Below, in pieces: positions 9,146-20,442 of a DNA stretch of 64,000 nucleotides. A program made the position numbers and the translations under genes. Positions within the stretch are counted from its first letter, which is position 1. Each line of letters begins with the position of its first letter. A model generated the notes under the pieces. It had not been told where the DNA came from and searched no databases. It was given only the letters and a program-made list of their open reading frames with translations. Source of the DNA: Phycisphaeraceae bacterium (GTDB lineage: Bacteria; Planctomycetota; Phycisphaerae; Phycisphaerales; UBA1924); the NCBI GenBank assembly GCA_019636795.1, contig JAHBWW010000003.1, positions 434,001 through 498,000 on the forward strand, given 5' to 3'.

Positions 9146-10573
9146 TCAGTCCTCGGCCTTCTCGCCTTCAGGAGCCATCTTGACCAGCCTGGGATCGAAT
9201 CTCGCTATCGGTCGCACGAGATCGTGCTGGAGTGAAAGAACGCGTCGAATGTCCTTGTACACATGCGGATTCTCGTCGATGCCGGCCGAGATGAGTGTGA
9301 CGCGGCGCTCGGCGAGCATCGGCTTGACCGCCTTCCAGTTGAACGATTTTCTGGCTGCAGTGCGTGACATCACACGCCCTGCTCCGTGCGATGCTGATGC
9401 GAGCGACCCGGATCCATCCTTGCCGACAACCACAAACGCCGGGTCCGCCATGGTGCCGGGAATGACGCCGAGCACGCCGGCACCCGCAGGGGTTGCGCCC
9501 TTGCGATGGACGATCACTCGCTCGATTGAGCCGTTGAAGATGTGTTCCTCTTCCCACGCGAAGTTGTGGTGGTTTTCAACGCCAAGGAGCGTTTCGGCAC
9601 CGATATGCTTCGCAATGTGAGCATGGATACAGGCGTGATTTGCTGCTGCGTATTCACCCATGAGTTGCATCGCATTCCAGTACTCCTTTCCCGCGTGCGA
9701 GTCGAGATCGAGCCACGCGAGTTGACGATACTGTGGATCAAGTTTCGCGTGCTGCTCCATCGCGAGGCGAGAGTAATGATCGCACACCGCAGCCCCGCAT
9801 CCACGCGAACCGGAATGCGACAGCAGTGCCAGGTACTCTCCAGCCGGTAAGGGCAGATCGGTGGAATCTTCTGCAATCGAAAGGACACCAAACTCGACGA
9901 AGTGATTACCCGAACCGGAAGTGCCGAGTTGGGCGTGTGCCTTGGGCTTGAGTCGCAGGGTAACCGGCGAAACGGCCCAATCATCATCAAGGACTGCGTG
10001 CTCACGTCTGGGGGTTCGATCGGAACGCGATCCGAACTCCGCCCCGACGCCGAAGCGAGTCTCGGATTCGATCGCATGTGTCAATCGCTCGCGGCCCGAA
10101 TCGGTTTCGAGCATCGAAGGAGGCAGATCGAAGACCGAAAGTTTAACTCGACAAGCAATGTCTACCCCCACCGCGTACGGAATGACTGCGTTGCGAGTCG
10201 CGAGCACGCCCCCGATCGGAAGGCCGTACCCGACATGAGCATCGGGCATGAGCGCACCCGCAGCCGCTATTGGCAACTCGCACGCGCGAGCGATCTGGTC
10301 AAATGCCGCACGATCGAAGTCTTCCCCGACTTTACCCCACAGCCGCAACGGAGCCTCTACGGACTGCGCATACTGATCCGGATGGGAGATGAGCGCCGCC
10401 GCAACAGCACCCCAGGTTGGATCATCCGCCATCGCAGCGGGATCGTTGATGAGACGAATCAGCGACTGCCTCGCCTGATCGCGGCCAAGGCGGTGCTGTC
10501 GACACGCAGCAATCGCAGCAGCTATTGCCTCTGGTGAAGTAAGACCCAGATTGACCAGCTCACGCTTCTTCAT
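9146..10573 (-). CDS. rtcB: RtcB family RNA ligase
   Basis: The 475-residue protein joins RNA 2',3'-cyclic phosphate (3'-phosphate) and 5'-hydroxyl ends using GTP and Mn2+, in RNA repair or tRNA splicing. Catalytic signatures are present: 'PDAHVGYGLPIGGVLA' (Asp111, His113), 'AVGVDIACRVKLSVF' (Asp138, Cys141), 'GTSGSGNHFVEFG', 'LSHSGSRG', 'VENHHNFAWEE' and the guanylylation-site region 'VIVHRKGATPAG'. The metal-site loop reads GVDIACR rather than the usual GVDIGCG, a real deviation, but the cysteine is kept. The ATG at 10573 (MKKRELVNLG) is chosen; a GTG at 10654 would add 27 residues. It lies downstream of rpoC and upstream of mntR, all on the minus strand. A role in Mn-dependent RNA repair next to an Mn uptake operon is suggestive only. 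Confidence 0.93.
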   Translation of the reverse strand: MKKRELVNLGLTSPEAIAAAIAACRQHRLGRDQARQSLIRLINDPAAMADDPTWGAVAAALISHPDQYAQSVEAPLRLWGKVGEDFDRAAFDQIARACELPIAAAGALMPDAHVGYGLPIGGVLATRNAVIPYAVGVDIACRVKLSVFDLPPSMLETDSGRERLTHAIESETRFGVGAEFGSRSDRTPRREHAVLDDDWAVSPVTLRLKPKAHAQLGTSGSGNHFVEFGVLSIAEDSTDLPLPAGEYLALLSHSGSRGCGAAVCDHYSRLAMEQHAKLDPQYRQLAWLDLDSHAGKEYWNAMQLMGEYAAANHACIHAHIAKHIGAETLLGVENHHNFAWEEEHIFNGSIERVIVHRKGATPAGAGVLGVIPGTMADPAFVVVGKDGSGSLASASHGAGRVMSRTAARKSFNWKAVKPMLAERRVTLISAGIDENPHVYKDIRRVLSLQHDLVRPIARFDPRLVKMAPEGEKAED

Positions 10574-10668
10574 GGCAGCAGATCGTAGGAACTGCCCCGA
10601 AGAGACAGTGCGAACGAGAGACTGCGCACCGATCGCGCGGGAACAAACCAGCACGCTGGTACTTCGCT

Positions 10669-13600
10669 TCAGTTGTCCAACGCGTCGGCTGTGCCACCGA
10701 TCATCACGTCGCCTCGCACCTGCACCTGTGGCATGGAACCCGCACCGGATGATGCGCCAAAGGCTTCTGCAGCCTGCGAAGCTTCGGCGAGCATGCGTTC
10801 CTCGCTCGCTGCATCCAGACTCGAGACCTCGACCAATGGCCGAACGCGAATGTCCTGATAGCGCCGGAACCCAGTACCCGCGGGGATCAGGTGCCCGAGC
10901 AGCACATTCTCCTTGAGGCCGATGAGTTCATCCTCGGCCCCTCGCAGTGACGCCTCGGTCAGAACCTTCGTCGTCTCCTGGAATGATGCACCCGAGAGGA
11001 ACGAATCGCTCTGAAGCGAAGCCTTGGTGATACCGAGCAGCAATGTTCGGCCGGTCGCGGGGCGTGCACGCTTGGCTTTGGCGGGCTCCTTGCCCTCAGC
11101 CTCGGCACGAGCGTTGGCTTCGCGAATCACCGACTTCTCGACCAGTTCGCCAACCTTCAGGTCTGTTCCGCCCGATTCAGAGATGCGCACCATGTTTGCG
11201 ATGCGTGCGTTGTGCTGCTTGAAATTGTACTTGTCGATCACTTCATGCGGCAACAGCTCGGTATCGCCGGGGCTTTCGACACGCAACTTGCGCAACATCT
11301 GACTCACGATGAGTTCGATGTGCTTGTCGTTGATAGTCACACCCTGCGCGCGATACACATTCTGCACCTCGTCGAGCATGTACGCCCACAACGCCTCCTC
11401 GCCCTTGATGCGAAGGATATCGTGTGGCACAAGCGGACCTTCGGTCAGCGGGTCGCCAGCCTGCGCATAGTCGCCCGTATGCACCATCAGCTGCTTGTCG
11501 GAAGGAACGTGATGGTCCTTCTCGATGCCTGCGTCTGATACAACGCGAATCGTCATCTTGCCCTTACGCTTGTCGGCATGGATCTCGACACGCCCGGAGA
11601 TTTCGGACATGGTCGCCGGATCCTTCGGCTTGCGCGCCTCGAAGATCTCCGTCACGCGAGGCAGACCACCGACGATGTCCTGCGAACCGGCAGCGCCACG
11701 CGGCTGACGAGCGAGCATCTGCCCAGCCTTGACCTTCTGCCCGTCCTGAACCTCGATACGCGCCTTGGCAGGAAGGTAGTGGAAGTCCAGAATATTGCCC
11801 GATTCGTCAACGACGTTGATCTGCGGGTGCAGATCGCCCTTGTGCTCGATGACGACAAGCGCCTTCTGCCCACGACCCGCATCCTCTTCGCGGACCGTCT
11901 GCCCGAGTTCGATGTCGATGTATTGCACAATACCAGGCTTCTCGGCCAGAGTCGGGCTCCGGTGAGGGTCCCACTTGACCAGCAGCGTTCCCCGCTTGAC
12001 CGTCTCGCCAGACTTGACGTAGATGTATCCGCCGTATGGCACCTTGAACTTATCAAGTTCGCGGCCCTTGTCATCGAGAATGACAACCTCGCCGCTCCGC
12101 TTGAGCGAAACGTAGACGTCGTTCCCGTCGTCGTCTTTAGCTGGAACCTCGCCACAGTCGCGGGCCTCGACGGTACCGGCGCTGGTGGCCTTGGCTTCGC
12201 TCTCCGCGATCGTGCGCGTGCCGATGCCGCCCGTATGGAACGTACGCATCGTCAACTGCGTGCCCGGCTCACCGATTGACTGGGCTGCAATGATCCCGAT
12301 GGCCATGCCCTCTTCGACCAGTTTGCTCGTAGACATGTCCATGCCGTAATCGAGCACTGAGCAGCCGAATCGGCTGTCGCTCGTCAGCGGGCTGCGCACC
12401 ATGACGCTGTCGATGCCGAGTTCTTCGATGGCGTCGGCGATCTCGGGCGTAATCATTTCATTCGCACGAACGATGATCACATCCGTAACAGGATTCATGA
12501 TGTTGAACACACTAATGCGACCAATGATCTGGTCACGCAGCGGAATGTCGACCTGCTCGCCCTTGTACGTGGCACGCTTCAGAATGCCGCGCCTCGAGCC
12601 GCAGTCATGCTCCCCGACGATCACGGACTGCGCAATATCGCACAGTTTGCGTGTGAGGTAGCCAGAGTCCGCAGTCTTGAGTGCCGTGTCCGCCAAGCCC
12701 TTGCGCGCTCCGTGCGTCGAGCTGAAATACTCAAGCACGTTGAGCCCTTCGCGGAAGTTCGCTCGAATGGGCGTTTCGATGATTTCGCCCGAGGGCTTGG
12801 CCATCAGTCCACGCATACCCGCCAACTGCTGCATCTGGCTCACGTTACCACGAGCACCCGAATCGCTCATCAGATACACGGGGTTCAAGTACGGCAGGCC
12901 TTCTTTGTTCTCGATCGACGCGTACGAATCGTCGGGATTACGGCGATCGTTCTTGAGCGTCTCGATCAGACGCTGCGTCAACTGCTCGCGGCAATGGCTC
13001 CAGATATCGAGCAGCTGGTTGTAACGTTCGCGGTCCGTAATGACACCGATCTCGTAGCTCTTCTCGACACGATCAGCGAGTTTCTGTGAATCTGCGAGCA
13101 GCTTCGGCTTTTCTTCCGGAATGCGCAAGTCTGTCACGCCGAAACTCAGGCCAGCGGTTGTCGACTGCTTGAACCCGACAGCCTTCATGTCGTCAAGCAG
13201 ATCGATCGTCGCGGGCTTGCCGCTGTACTGATAGGTGTCGTCGATGACGCGGGCACAGCCCTTCTTGCCAAGTGCGCAGTTATAGAACGGCATTCCTGGC
13301 GCGAGGATATCCGAAAACAGCACACGACCGACAGTCGTGATGATGCGTCCGTGCTCGGGGATCGACTCCACCGGGCCGCGCTGGCTGTTGACCACCGACT
13401 GGAACCCGTCCACCCTGACACTGATCTGGTCGTGCAGGTTGATGATCCCGCGGTCATATGCCAGAATCGCCTCGGTGCGGTCCTTGAACCGCGGAATGTC
13501 CTTCTCGCTCTTGCGATCCTCATTGTTCATGGTGGTGATGAAATACACCCCCATGACGATGTCCTGCGACGCCGAGATAATCGGGCTGCCGTTGGCCGGG

Positions 13601-15060
13601 CTGAAAATATTGTTCGTGCTGAGCATGAGCACATGGGCCTCAGCCTGCGCCTCGACCGAAAGAGGCAGGTGGACAGCCATCTGGTCGCCGTCAAAGTCAG
13701 CATTGAATCCGCCGCACACGAGCGGGTGCAGGCGAATGGCATTGCCTTCAACAAGCACCGGCTCAAACGCCTGGATACCCATGCGGTGAAGCGTCGGAGC
13801 GCGGTTCAGGAGCACTGGATGCTGGAAGATGACCTCTTCGAGGATGTCCCAGACTTCCGGATCTCGCCTCTCGAGCATCCGCTTGGCGCTCTTGATCGTG
13901 TCTGCGAAACCGTGCTCTTTCAGCTTGCGGATGATGAACGGCTGATAGAGTTCGAGCGCAATCTTCTTCGGAAGTCCGCACTGCCACAGTTTCAGTTCCG
14001 GACCGACCACGATCACCGAACGAGCAGAATAGTCCACTCGCTTGCCGAGCAGGTTCTCGCGGAAACGCCCCTGCTTGCCCTTGATCATGTCAGTAAGCGA
14101 CTTGAGCGGACGATTGCTCGACCCAAGCACCGGGCGACGGCAGCGGTTGTTGTCAAACAGCGCATCCACCGCCTGCTGCAGCATCCGCTTCTCATTGCGA
14201 ATGATCACCTCGGGCGCATTCAGGTCCATCAACTTCTTGAGGCGGTTGTTGCGATTGATAATGCGGCGATAGAGATCGTTCAGGTCGCTCGTCGCAAAGT
14301 TGCCGCTTTCAAGCAGCACAAGTGGACGCAGGTCCGGCGGAATCACCGGAATCACATCCATCACCAGCCACGCAGGGTCGTTTGCACTTCCTCGCACCTG
14401 CTCGACCAGCTTGAGGCGCTTGGCGAGATCTTTTGTCTTTTGCTTGCTGCGTGTCTCGCGGAGTTCTTTGCGAATCTGCTCGGCCTCGGTCGCCAGGTCA
14501 AGACGTTCGATCAGGTCGCGGATCGCGTCAGCACCCATCAGGCCCCTGAACGCATTCCCAAACTTCTCGACAGCAACGCGATACTCGTCCTCGGTGAGCA
14601 CCTGCTTGTACTTGAGTTCCGTATCGCCCGGATCCACGACCACGTAGTCCTGGTAATAGATGATCTTCTCGAGATCACTGGTCTTCATGGCGAGCAATGT
14701 GCCAAGGCGACTGGGCATGCTCTTGAAAAACCAGATGTGAACAATCGGGGCTGCGAGATTGATGTGCCCCATGCGCTTGCGGCGGACGCGCGAGTGCGTG
14801 ACCTTCACGCCGCAACGATCGCAGATGATGCCCTTGTACTTCGTGCCTCGGAACTTTCCGCACGCACACTCGTAGTCGCGCTCGGGCCCGAAGATGCGCT
14901 CGCAAAACAAGCCGTCCTTCTCAGGGCGGTAGGTGCGATAGTTGATGGTCTCGGGCTTTTTGACCTCGCCATAAGACCACGCGCGGATGTCGTTGGGCGA
15001 CGCCAGGGTCACCTTCACCGCCGAGAAGTCGTTCACACGCTCGTATACGCTGTCACTCAT
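10669..15060 (-). CDS. rpoC: DNA-directed RNA polymerase subunit beta'
   Basis: The 1463-residue beta' subunit forms half of the RNA polymerase active site. The N-terminal zinc-binding cysteines ('CACGKFRG', 'CDRCGVKVT', residues about 65-90) and the catalytic Mg loop [14 protein letters not shown] (about residue 460) are intact. The bridge-helix and trigger-loop region ('[19 protein letters not shown]', '[20 protein letters not shown]') and the second zinc site ('[11 protein letters not shown]', '[14 protein letters not shown]') can be read. The C-terminus is normal. rpoB lies 81 bases upstream, the usual rpoBC arrangement. There is no split or large lineage insertion. Confidence 0.98.
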   Translation of the reverse strand: MSDSVYERVNDFSAVKVTLASPNDIRAWSYGEVKKPETINYRTYRPEKDGLFCERIFGPERDYECACGKFRGTKYKGIICDRCGVKVTHSRVRRKRMGHINLAAPIVHIWFFKSMPSRLGTLLAMKTSDLEKIIYYQDYVVVDPGDTELKYKQVLTEDEYRVAVEKFGNAFRGLMGADAIRDLIERLDLATEAEQIRKELRETRSKQKTKDLAKRLKLVEQVRGSANDPAWLVMDVIPVIPPDLRPLVLLESGNFATSDLNDLYRRIINRNNRLKKLMDLNAPEVIIRNEKRMLQQAVDALFDNNRCRRPVLGSSNRPLKSLTDMIKGKQGRFRENLLGKRVDYSARSVIVVGPELKLWQCGLPKKIALELYQPFIIRKLKEHGFADTIKSAKRMLERRDPEVWDILEEVIFQHPVLLNRAPTLHRMGIQAFEPVLVEGNAIRLHPLVCGGFNADFDGDQMAVHLPLSVEAQAEAHVLMLSTNNIFSPANGSPIISASQDIVMGVYFITTMNNEDRKSEKDIPRFKDRTEAILAYDRGIINLHDQISVRVDGFQSVVNSQRGPVESIPEHGRIITTVGRVLFSDILAPGMPFYNCALGKKGCARVIDDTYQYSGKPATIDLLDDMKAVGFKQSTTAGLSFGVTDLRIPEEKPKLLADSQKLADRVEKSYEIGVITDRERYNQLLDIWSHCREQLTQRLIETLKNDRRNPDDSYASIENKEGLPYLNPVYLMSDSGARGNVSQMQQLAGMRGLMAKPSGEIIETPIRANFREGLNVLEYFSSTHGARKGLADTALKTADSGYLTRKLCDIAQSVIVGEHDCGSRRGILKRATYKGEQVDIPLRDQIIGRISVFNIMNPVTDVIIVRANEMITPEIADAIEELGIDSVMVRSPLTSDSRFGCSVLDYGMDMSTSKLVEEGMAIGIIAAQSIGEPGTQLTMRTFHTGGIGTRTIAESEAKATSAGTVEARDCGEVPAKDDDGNDVYVSLKRSGEVVILDDKGRELDKFKVPYGGYIYVKSGETVKRGTLLVKWDPHRSPTLAEKPGIVQYIDIELGQTVREEDAGRGQKALVVIEHKGDLHPQINVVDESGNILDFHYLPAKARIEVQDGQKVKAGQMLARQPRGAAGSQDIVGGLPRVTEIFEARKPKDPATMSEISGRVEIHADKRKGKMTIRVVSDAGIEKDHHVPSDKQLMVHTGDYAQAGDPLTEGPLVPHDILRIKGEEALWAYMLDEVQNVYRAQGVTINDKHIELIVSQMLRKLRVESPGDTELLPHEVIDKYNFKQHNARIANMVRISESGGTDLKVGELVEKSVIREANARAEAEGKEPAKAKRARPATGRTLLLGITKASLQSDSFLSGASFQETTKVLTEASLRGAEDELIGLKENVLLGHLIPAGTGFRRYQDIRVRPLVEVSSLDAASEERMLAEASQAAEAFGASSGAGSMPQVQVRGDVMIGGTADALDN

Positions 15061-15141
15061 CTCGCTTGATCTCCTGTGCGAGAGTCACCTTCTAAATGCC
15101 TCAACATCACGACGAAAACTCAGGCTACCGACACCAGTTCG

Positions 15142-18100
15142 CTACAGCAGGCTTGCGCCTTCGAGTCGCTTCTTTTCCATCGTGATGTTCATGCCAAGAC
15201 CCTTGAGTTCATTGCAGAGCACGTCAAACGCAACAGGCATTCCCGCTTCAAGACGGTTGTTGCCCTTGACCATGCTCTCGTAGATCTTGGTGCGTCCCTC
15301 AACATCGTCGCTCTTGACTGTGAGCAGTTCCTGAAGGATGTACGCCGCTCCGTAGGCTTCGAGCGCCCACACTTCCATTTCGCCGAATCGCTGTCCGCCG
15401 GTGCGTGCCTTGCCACCGAGCGGCTGTTGCGTGATGAGGCTGTACGGCCCGGTCGCGCGGGCATGGATCTTGTCGTCAACAAGATGGTGCAGTTTGAGGA
15501 CGTACATGTACCCGACAGTCGTGCGCTGATGGAACGCCTCGCCCGTTCGACCATCGAACAACTGGATCTTTCCGCCGAACGGCATCTTTGCAAGGAGTTC
15601 ACGCGTGCCGGCAGGTTCGCCCGTGCGCTCAATCTCTGCAAGGCGCGATTCGACATGCTCATTGGCCTCACGGACAGCGGCATGGATCTCGTCCTCAGTC
15701 GCACCGTCGAATACCGGTGTCACAGCCTGGAACCCCAGCACCTGAGCCGCCCACCCGAGGTGCGTCTCAAGAATCTGTCCAACGTTCATGCGGCTCGGCA
15801 CACCAAGCGGGTTGAGCATCACATCGACCGGCGTGCCGTCTTCCATGAACGGCATGTCTTCTTCCGGCACAATGCGGGCGATCACGCCCTTGTTGCCGTG
15901 ACGCCCGGCGAACTTGTCACCCACCGAAAGCTGACGCTTGGATGCCAGGTAGACCTTGACCATCTCCAGCACGCCATTGGGGAGCTCGTCCCCACGCTTC
16001 ATATGCGCAACTTTGCGTTGTTTCTCAGTCTCGATAGCAAGAATTCGAGGCCAGAACTGCTTGTGAATAACCTCCGCCTGCTCGCGCGTTTCTTTGCTGC
16101 CCTTGGCCCACTTCACATCAAAAGTCTGAATCTGCTCCAGAATAACCTCGGGAATATCCGATGCGCCAACCTTCTGCCGCGTCATCGGGTCGATCATCTC
16201 AGTGCCGATCACATCGTTGATCGACTGCGTCATCTGACGAAACAGCGAGATCCCCTGAAGGTCCATCTCACGCTCATACGCCTCAATGTCCTTCTTGAGC
16301 TGCTTCTTCTGCGCGTCGGACATGTGGACCCGACGGCTGAACTTCTTCGCGCCAATCACAATGCCTTCAACCCCGGCTGGGACTTCGAGCGAGTCGTTCT
16401 TCACGTCCTCACCGGCGCGGCCGAAGATCGCGTGCAGTAGTTTCTCTTCCGGCGTCAGTTCCGTCTTGCTCTTGGGGCTGACCTTGCCGACAAGAATATC
16501 GCCGGGCCCGACCCGGGCACCGAGTCGAATGATCCCGTTGTCGTCGAGGTTCCGAAGCACCTTCTCCGAGACGTTCGGAATGTCTCGCGTGAACTCCTCG
16601 CGACCCAGTTTGGTATCGCGAATCTCGACATCGAACGCATCGATGTGAATCGATGTGAACGTGTCGTCCTTGAGCAGTCGCTCGCTCATCACGATCGCGT
16701 CTTCAAAGTTGTACCCGTCGAACGTGTTGAACGCGACAAGCACGCTCTTGCCGATTGCCAGCTCGCCATGGTGGGTTGAGGCGCCGTCCGCTATGACCTG
16801 CCCCGCCACAACCTTCTGCCCGATTTTGACGACCGGTTTCTGGTTCTGGCACGTGCGCTCATTAAGCCCCACAAACTTGCGCAGCACATATTCATCGGCA
16901 TTGTCGATAATCACTCGTTCAGCATCGACAAATGTCACCACCCCGGATCGCTTGGCCTTGACAACCATGCCCGAGTTTCGGCCAATGTCCTGTTCAAGAC
17001 CGGTCGCGATGAGCGGAGGCTCGATACGCACCAGAGGCACTGCCTGCCTCTGCATGTTCGAACCCATCAGCGCCCGGTTCGCGTCGTCGTGTTCAAGGAA
17101 CGGAATCAGACCGGCCGAGATACCCACAATCTGCTTAGGCGAAATATCGACATAGTTCACCAGAGTCGAATCGACCTCCGTCAACTCGCCGTCGACACGG
17201 GCAAGCACAGCGCCCTCTTTGAGTTTGCCATCCAGAGTCAAAGAGTCGGCAGGCGCAAGCACCGCACGCAATTCCTCATCTGCACGCAGCTGAACAAGAT
17301 TGCCAGTCGCCTTGCCCTTCTTGACCTCGCGATACGGTGTCAGCAGGAACCCATACTCGTCAACGCCTGCAAAGATGCCCAGCGAACAGATCAGACCGAT
17401 ATTCGTACCTTCGGGAGTTTCGATCGGACACACGCGGCCGTAGTGCGAAATGTGAACGTCGCGCACTTCAAAGCCCGCACGCTTGCGGTTCAAGCCGCCC
17501 GGTCCGAGTGCCGACAACCGCCGCTCATGCACCAGTGACGAAAGCGGATTGGTCTGGTCAACCACCTGGCTCAGTTCGCTGCGGCCGAAGAAAAAGTCGA
17601 TCGCGCTCGAAATGCTCTTCGAGTTCACCAGGTCTGCGATCTTGGTCACTTCTTCCGGATCCTTGACGCTCATGCGCTCCTGCACCGTGCGGCGCAGTTT
17701 CAGGAATCCCTTGCGCAACTCATCGACTGCAAGCTCATCGAGCGTGCGCAGACGGCGATTGCCAAGGTGATCGATGTCGTCGACCTGTGCAATTGCTCGG
17801 CCTGTCTCCGGGTCCTGGCGACTCGAACGCAAGTCCAAGAGATACTGCACCACACGCAGGAAGTCCTCGCTGCGAAGGAACATTTCCTCTTCCGGCACGT
17901 TGAGCCCGAACTTGCGGTTGATGCGGAATCGCCCGACACGCCCGAGGCGGTAACGGTTGTCGTCGTAAAATTTCTCGTCGAACAACTGCTTGGCTTTTTC
18001 AATCTGCGGCGGATTGCCCGGGCGCAGTTTCGTGTACACGCGAAGCAGGGCCTTCTCAAACTCCGAATTGGCATCAAACTGGTCGAGTTTCTCTTCCGCG

Positions 18101-18978
18101 ATCGTGTTGAGAATCAGCGTGTCCGACGGATTCTGAACCACGCGGACTTTCTTAAGCGAACTGGCTGCGATCGCGGCGGCCGCATCACCGATCTGACGCC
18201 CCACATGCACCAGTTCCTCGCCGCTTTCGGTGTCCACAATCGACTGGGCTGCCCAATGCTCCGCTGCGACCTTGTCGGCCGGCAACTCGGTCACTTCGTA
18301 GAACAGTCCAATGATCGCATCCGTCGAAGCCACAGACTCATCGAGACATCGCAGGAACGTCGTTGCGGCAAGCTTGGTCGACTGGTCGATCCGCATCGCC
18401 AGCACGTCTTTCTTGGTCACTTCGAGCTCGATCCACGAGCCTCGCTCAGGAATGATGCGAGCCGAGTGCAGCGGGCGGTCCGATTCGCTTGACACGATCG
18501 AAAAGTCGACGCCGGGAGAACGGTGCAACTGGCTGACGATCACCCGCTCAGCCCCGTTCACGATGAACTCACCGCCACCGATCATGATCGGGAACTCGCC
18601 CAGATAGATGTCCTCTTCGGGCAAGTCGCCGTGCGTCTCGCGTTGCAGACGCACCGTGATGCGGAACGGGTGCCCGTAGGTCAATCGCAGTTCGCGGCAC
18701 TCGTCAGGGGTATAGCGAGGCTCTTCGAGCGAGTACGAGATGTACTCGAGCCTCATCGTCCCGTCGTAACTTTCGATCGGGAAGATTTCGTGCAGGAGTG
18801 CTTCGAGCCCGTACTGCTTGTTGCGTGCTGCTGGCGCAACACCAACCTGCAGGAACCGCTCGTACGCGACCCCCTGAATCTGCGTCAGGTCAGGAATAGG
18901 GAGCGCATCCCCACGCTTGGTGAACCGACGAATTACCCGGTCACTGCTTTTACCGCGCACAGTGGTCGATGCCATCAA
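15142..18978 (-). CDS. rpoB: DNA-directed RNA polymerase subunit beta
   Basis: The 1278-residue beta subunit carries all conserved blocks. The rifampicin-pocket region reads '[17 protein letters not shown]', then '[17 protein letters not shown]' and '[17 protein letters not shown]'. Compared with the E. coli cluster this has Glu for Gln510 and Val-Val for Phe514-Met515, while the residues equivalent to Asp516, His526 and Ser531 are kept. The C-terminal '[19 protein letters not shown]' block is present. A terminator-like hairpin and a second hairpin lie between rplL and this gene, so its expression is probably set partly by read-through from the ribosomal genes. Confidence 0.98.
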   Translation of the reverse strand: MMASTTVRGKSSDRVIRRFTKRGDALPIPDLTQIQGVAYERFLQVGVAPAARNKQYGLEALLHEIFPIESYDGTMRLEYISYSLEEPRYTPDECRELRLTYGHPFRITVRLQRETHGDLPEEDIYLGEFPIMIGGGEFIVNGAERVIVSQLHRSPGVDFSIVSSESDRPLHSARIIPERGSWIELEVTKKDVLAMRIDQSTKLAATTFLRCLDESVASTDAIIGLFYEVTELPADKVAAEHWAAQSIVDTESGEELVHVGRQIGDAAAAIAASSLKKVRVVQNPSDTLILNTIAEEKLDQFDANSEFEKALLRVYTKLRPGNPPQIEKAKQLFDEKFYDDNRYRLGRVGRFRINRKFGLNVPEEEMFLRSEDFLRVVQYLLDLRSSRQDPETGRAIAQVDDIDHLGNRRLRTLDELAVDELRKGFLKLRRTVQERMSVKDPEEVTKIADLVNSKSISSAIDFFFGRSELSQVVDQTNPLSSLVHERRLSALGPGGLNRKRAGFEVRDVHISHYGRVCPIETPEGTNIGLICSLGIFAGVDEYGFLLTPYREVKKGKATGNLVQLRADEELRAVLAPADSLTLDGKLKEGAVLARVDGELTEVDSTLVNYVDISPKQIVGISAGLIPFLEHDDANRALMGSNMQRQAVPLVRIEPPLIATGLEQDIGRNSGMVVKAKRSGVVTFVDAERVIIDNADEYVLRKFVGLNERTCQNQKPVVKIGQKVVAGQVIADGASTHHGELAIGKSVLVAFNTFDGYNFEDAIVMSERLLKDDTFTSIHIDAFDVEIRDTKLGREEFTRDIPNVSEKVLRNLDDNGIIRLGARVGPGDILVGKVSPKSKTELTPEEKLLHAIFGRAGEDVKNDSLEVPAGVEGIVIGAKKFSRRVHMSDAQKKQLKKDIEAYEREMDLQGISLFRQMTQSINDVIGTEMIDPMTRQKVGASDIPEVILEQIQTFDVKWAKGSKETREQAEVIHKQFWPRILAIETEKQRKVAHMKRGDELPNGVLEMVKVYLASKRQLSVGDKFAGRHGNKGVIARIVPEEDMPFMEDGTPVDVMLNPLGVPSRMNVGQILETHLGWAAQVLGFQAVTPVFDGATEDEIHAAVREANEHVESRLAEIERTGEPAGTRELLAKMPFGGKIQLFDGRTGEAFHQRTTVGYMYVLKLHHLVDDKIHARATGPYSLITQQPLGGKARTGGQRFGEMEVWALEAYGAAYILQELLTVKSDDVEGRTKIYESMVKGNNRLEAGMPVAFDVLCNELKGLGMNITMEKKRLEGASLL

Positions 18979-19132
18979 CTACCTCGCGAAAGAATAACGC
19001 GGCGCGCCCGCCGAACGAGTATGCACCAAAACGCCGCTGCTGTTTCCGTCCATCTTGGCAGAACAACACCCGTCGTCACGCCGCTGCATGAAAAAATGTT
19101 CCTGGCTGGCCCCGCACCGCGCCGAACCCGTC

Positions 19133-19138
19133 AGTATA
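19133..19138 (-). promoter_or_regulatory. Possible -10 element upstream of rpoB
   Basis: On the minus strand the hexamer reads TATACT, about 155 bases before the rpoB start and just downstream (in transcript order) of the paired hairpins. A good -35 partner at 16-18 bases is not obvious (TGGTCC at 17). It might support an rpoBC-specific promoter, but evidence is a single hexamer. Confidence 0.25.
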
Positions 19139-19161
19139 ACCAGTCGAATCTGCCCGGACCA

Positions 19162-19194
19162 GTCCAAATTTGAACTTTTCTAAAGTTTTTGGAC
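19162..19194 (-). other. Long hairpin in the rplL-rpoB spacer
   Basis: A 33-base segment folds with an outer 7-bp stem (GTCCAAA with TTTGGAC) and an inner 6-bp stem (AACTTT with AAAGTT) around a 3-base loop. In the transcript it follows the intrinsic terminator. Position and shape recall the RNA-processing hairpin known in the E. coli rplL-rpoB spacer, but processing here is inference. Confidence 0.55.
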
Positions 19195-19211
19195 CAATCG
19201 CGCCTCAAGAG

Positions 19212-19239
19212 AAAAAAAGGACCCCCGTTAAGGGGGTCC
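19212..19239 (-). terminator. Intrinsic terminator/attenuator between rplL and rpoB
   Basis: On the minus strand GGACCCCC pairs perfectly with GGGGGTCC around a 5-base loop and is followed at once by seven T residues. It lies 42 bases after the rplL stop and inside the ribosomal protein-RNA polymerase operon, so it should let only part of the transcription continue into rpoBC. The same arrangement is classical in other bacteria. Confidence 0.85.
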
Positions 19240-19280
19240 CTCGATTCGCAGTTTGTCTGCCTGGGACCCAATGTCCGTAA

Positions 19281-19685
19281 TCAGGCGATCTCGACGTCCG
19301 CGCCGACTTCCTTGAGCGAAGCGGCCAGTTTCTCGGCGTCTTCCTTCGACAGGCCTTCCTTGACCTTGGCCGGCGTGCCGTCGACCAGATCCTTGGCTTC
19401 CTTCAAGCCCAGACCGGTTGCCTCGCGGACGACCTTGATGACCTTGATCTTCTGGTCGCCCGAGCCCTTGAGGACGACATCGAAGCTGGTCTTTTCTTCA
19501 GCCGCCGCAGCACCGCCGCCATCGGCCGGACCCGCCATCATGATCGCGCCGCCCGCAGCAGCCTCGATCCCGTAGGTTTCCTTCATATAGTCGCCGAGAT
19601 CAACAGCCTCCTTGAGCGTCAAACCCGCGAGCTTGTCGCCCAGATCCTTGATCTTCGCATCAAACGTTTTGGTTCCATCCGACAT
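19281..19685 (-). CDS. rplL: 50S ribosomal protein L7/L12
   Basis: The 134-residue stalk protein recruits translation factors to the ribosome. It has an N-terminal dimerisation helix region, an Ala/Gly-rich hinge ('[20 protein letters not shown]') and the very conserved C-terminal domain ('[20 protein letters not shown]', '[20 protein letters not shown]', '[25 protein letters not shown]'). AGGAGG precedes the ATG. The N-terminus is a little longer than usual. The 167-base gap to rplJ holds a short GCCGAA-TGG-TTCGGC hairpin. Confidence 0.98.
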   Translation of the reverse strand: MSDGTKTFDAKIKDLGDKLAGLTLKEAVDLGDYMKETYGIEAAAGGAIMMAGPADGGGAAAAEEKTSFDVVLKGSGDQKIKVIKVVREATGLGLKEAKDLVDGTPAKVKEGLSKEDAEKLAASLKEVGADVEIA

Positions 19686-19852
19686 GGCTTAGAGCCTCCT
19701 GAAACATCGCCCCGCAACCGAGGCCTTTGGACACGCTCATCCAAGAGGGGCCGAACCATTCGGCTCTTTAACCCGAACGCCGAAACGCCACGGGCCAGTT
19801 GGATGATCACGAGTTCATCGAAATACATTGCCCGACAACCGGGCCTGATCCA

Positions 19853-20398
19853 TCAACCAATCGCAGCGATCGTCTCGCCCTTTTCCAACTTCTCTTCGAT
19901 CGCTTTGACAATGCCGAGCAGTCTGCCACCCGGACCTTTGACCTGCCCGAGCAGATTGCGCCCGGGGCTGAGAATGAGGGTGATGTCCTTGGCGATCGCT
20001 TCTTCTCGGGTCGGGTACTTGCTCAGTGCCCTCACGCCGGCGTCACCAGTAAAGAGCTGGCCATCGAGCACCGCGCCGCGGAGTTCGACATCCGGATACT
20101 TCTTGAGCAGCTCGACGATTTCTCTGGCCACCTCGACAACCGACTCAGCCCCGTAGGCCAGCGCGTTCGATCCAGTCAGGAGCGGCGACAAGCCGGCGAG
20201 CTTGGTGTCGCCAAATGCCTGCATGAACAGTTGATTGCGAATCACCGTCACGCGGATCTCTTTCTTGAAGAGCGCCTGACGGATCTGGTTGGTGTTGTTG
20301 GAACTGACACCCCGAAGGCTGATCAGCATCGCGTCCTCGAAGTCGCCGATGCGCTCCTTGTAGTCGCGGATGATGATGTTCTTGACGGGCTTAGACAT
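19853..20398 (-). CDS. rplJ: 50S ribosomal protein L10
   Basis: The 181-residue protein anchors the L7/L12 stalk to 23S rRNA. Typical segments are visible: 'MSKPVKNIIIRDYKERIG', 'RVTVIRNQLFMQAFGDTKLA', 'GSNALAYGAESVVEVAREIV' and the stalk-binding C-terminal helix. The ATG at 20398 is chosen because AAGGAG lies just upstream, rather than a farther in-frame start at 20425. It sits between rplA and rplL in the conserved order. Confidence 0.96.
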   Translation of the reverse strand: MSKPVKNIIIRDYKERIGDFEDAMLISLRGVSSNNTNQIRQALFKKEIRVTVIRNQLFMQAFGDTKLAGLSPLLTGSNALAYGAESVVEVAREIVELLKKYPDVELRGAVLDGQLFTGDAGVRALSKYPTREEAIAKDITLILSPGRNLLGQVKGPGGRLLGIVKAIEEKLEKGETIAAIG

Positions 20399-20442
20399 GG
20401 AACACTCCTTGAATCCTGCTTGCATTCACGCGTTCGGGCCCG

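Noticed and set aside
13351..15069. Long plus-strand open frame (572 codons) opposite rpoC
   Set aside because: It mirrors conserved rpoC codons; the translated product has no family pattern and rpoC is certain.
15076..16440. Plus-strand open frame opposite rpoB
   Set aside because: Antisense shadow of a conserved gene in GC-rich DNA, with no ribosome site or recognisable motif.
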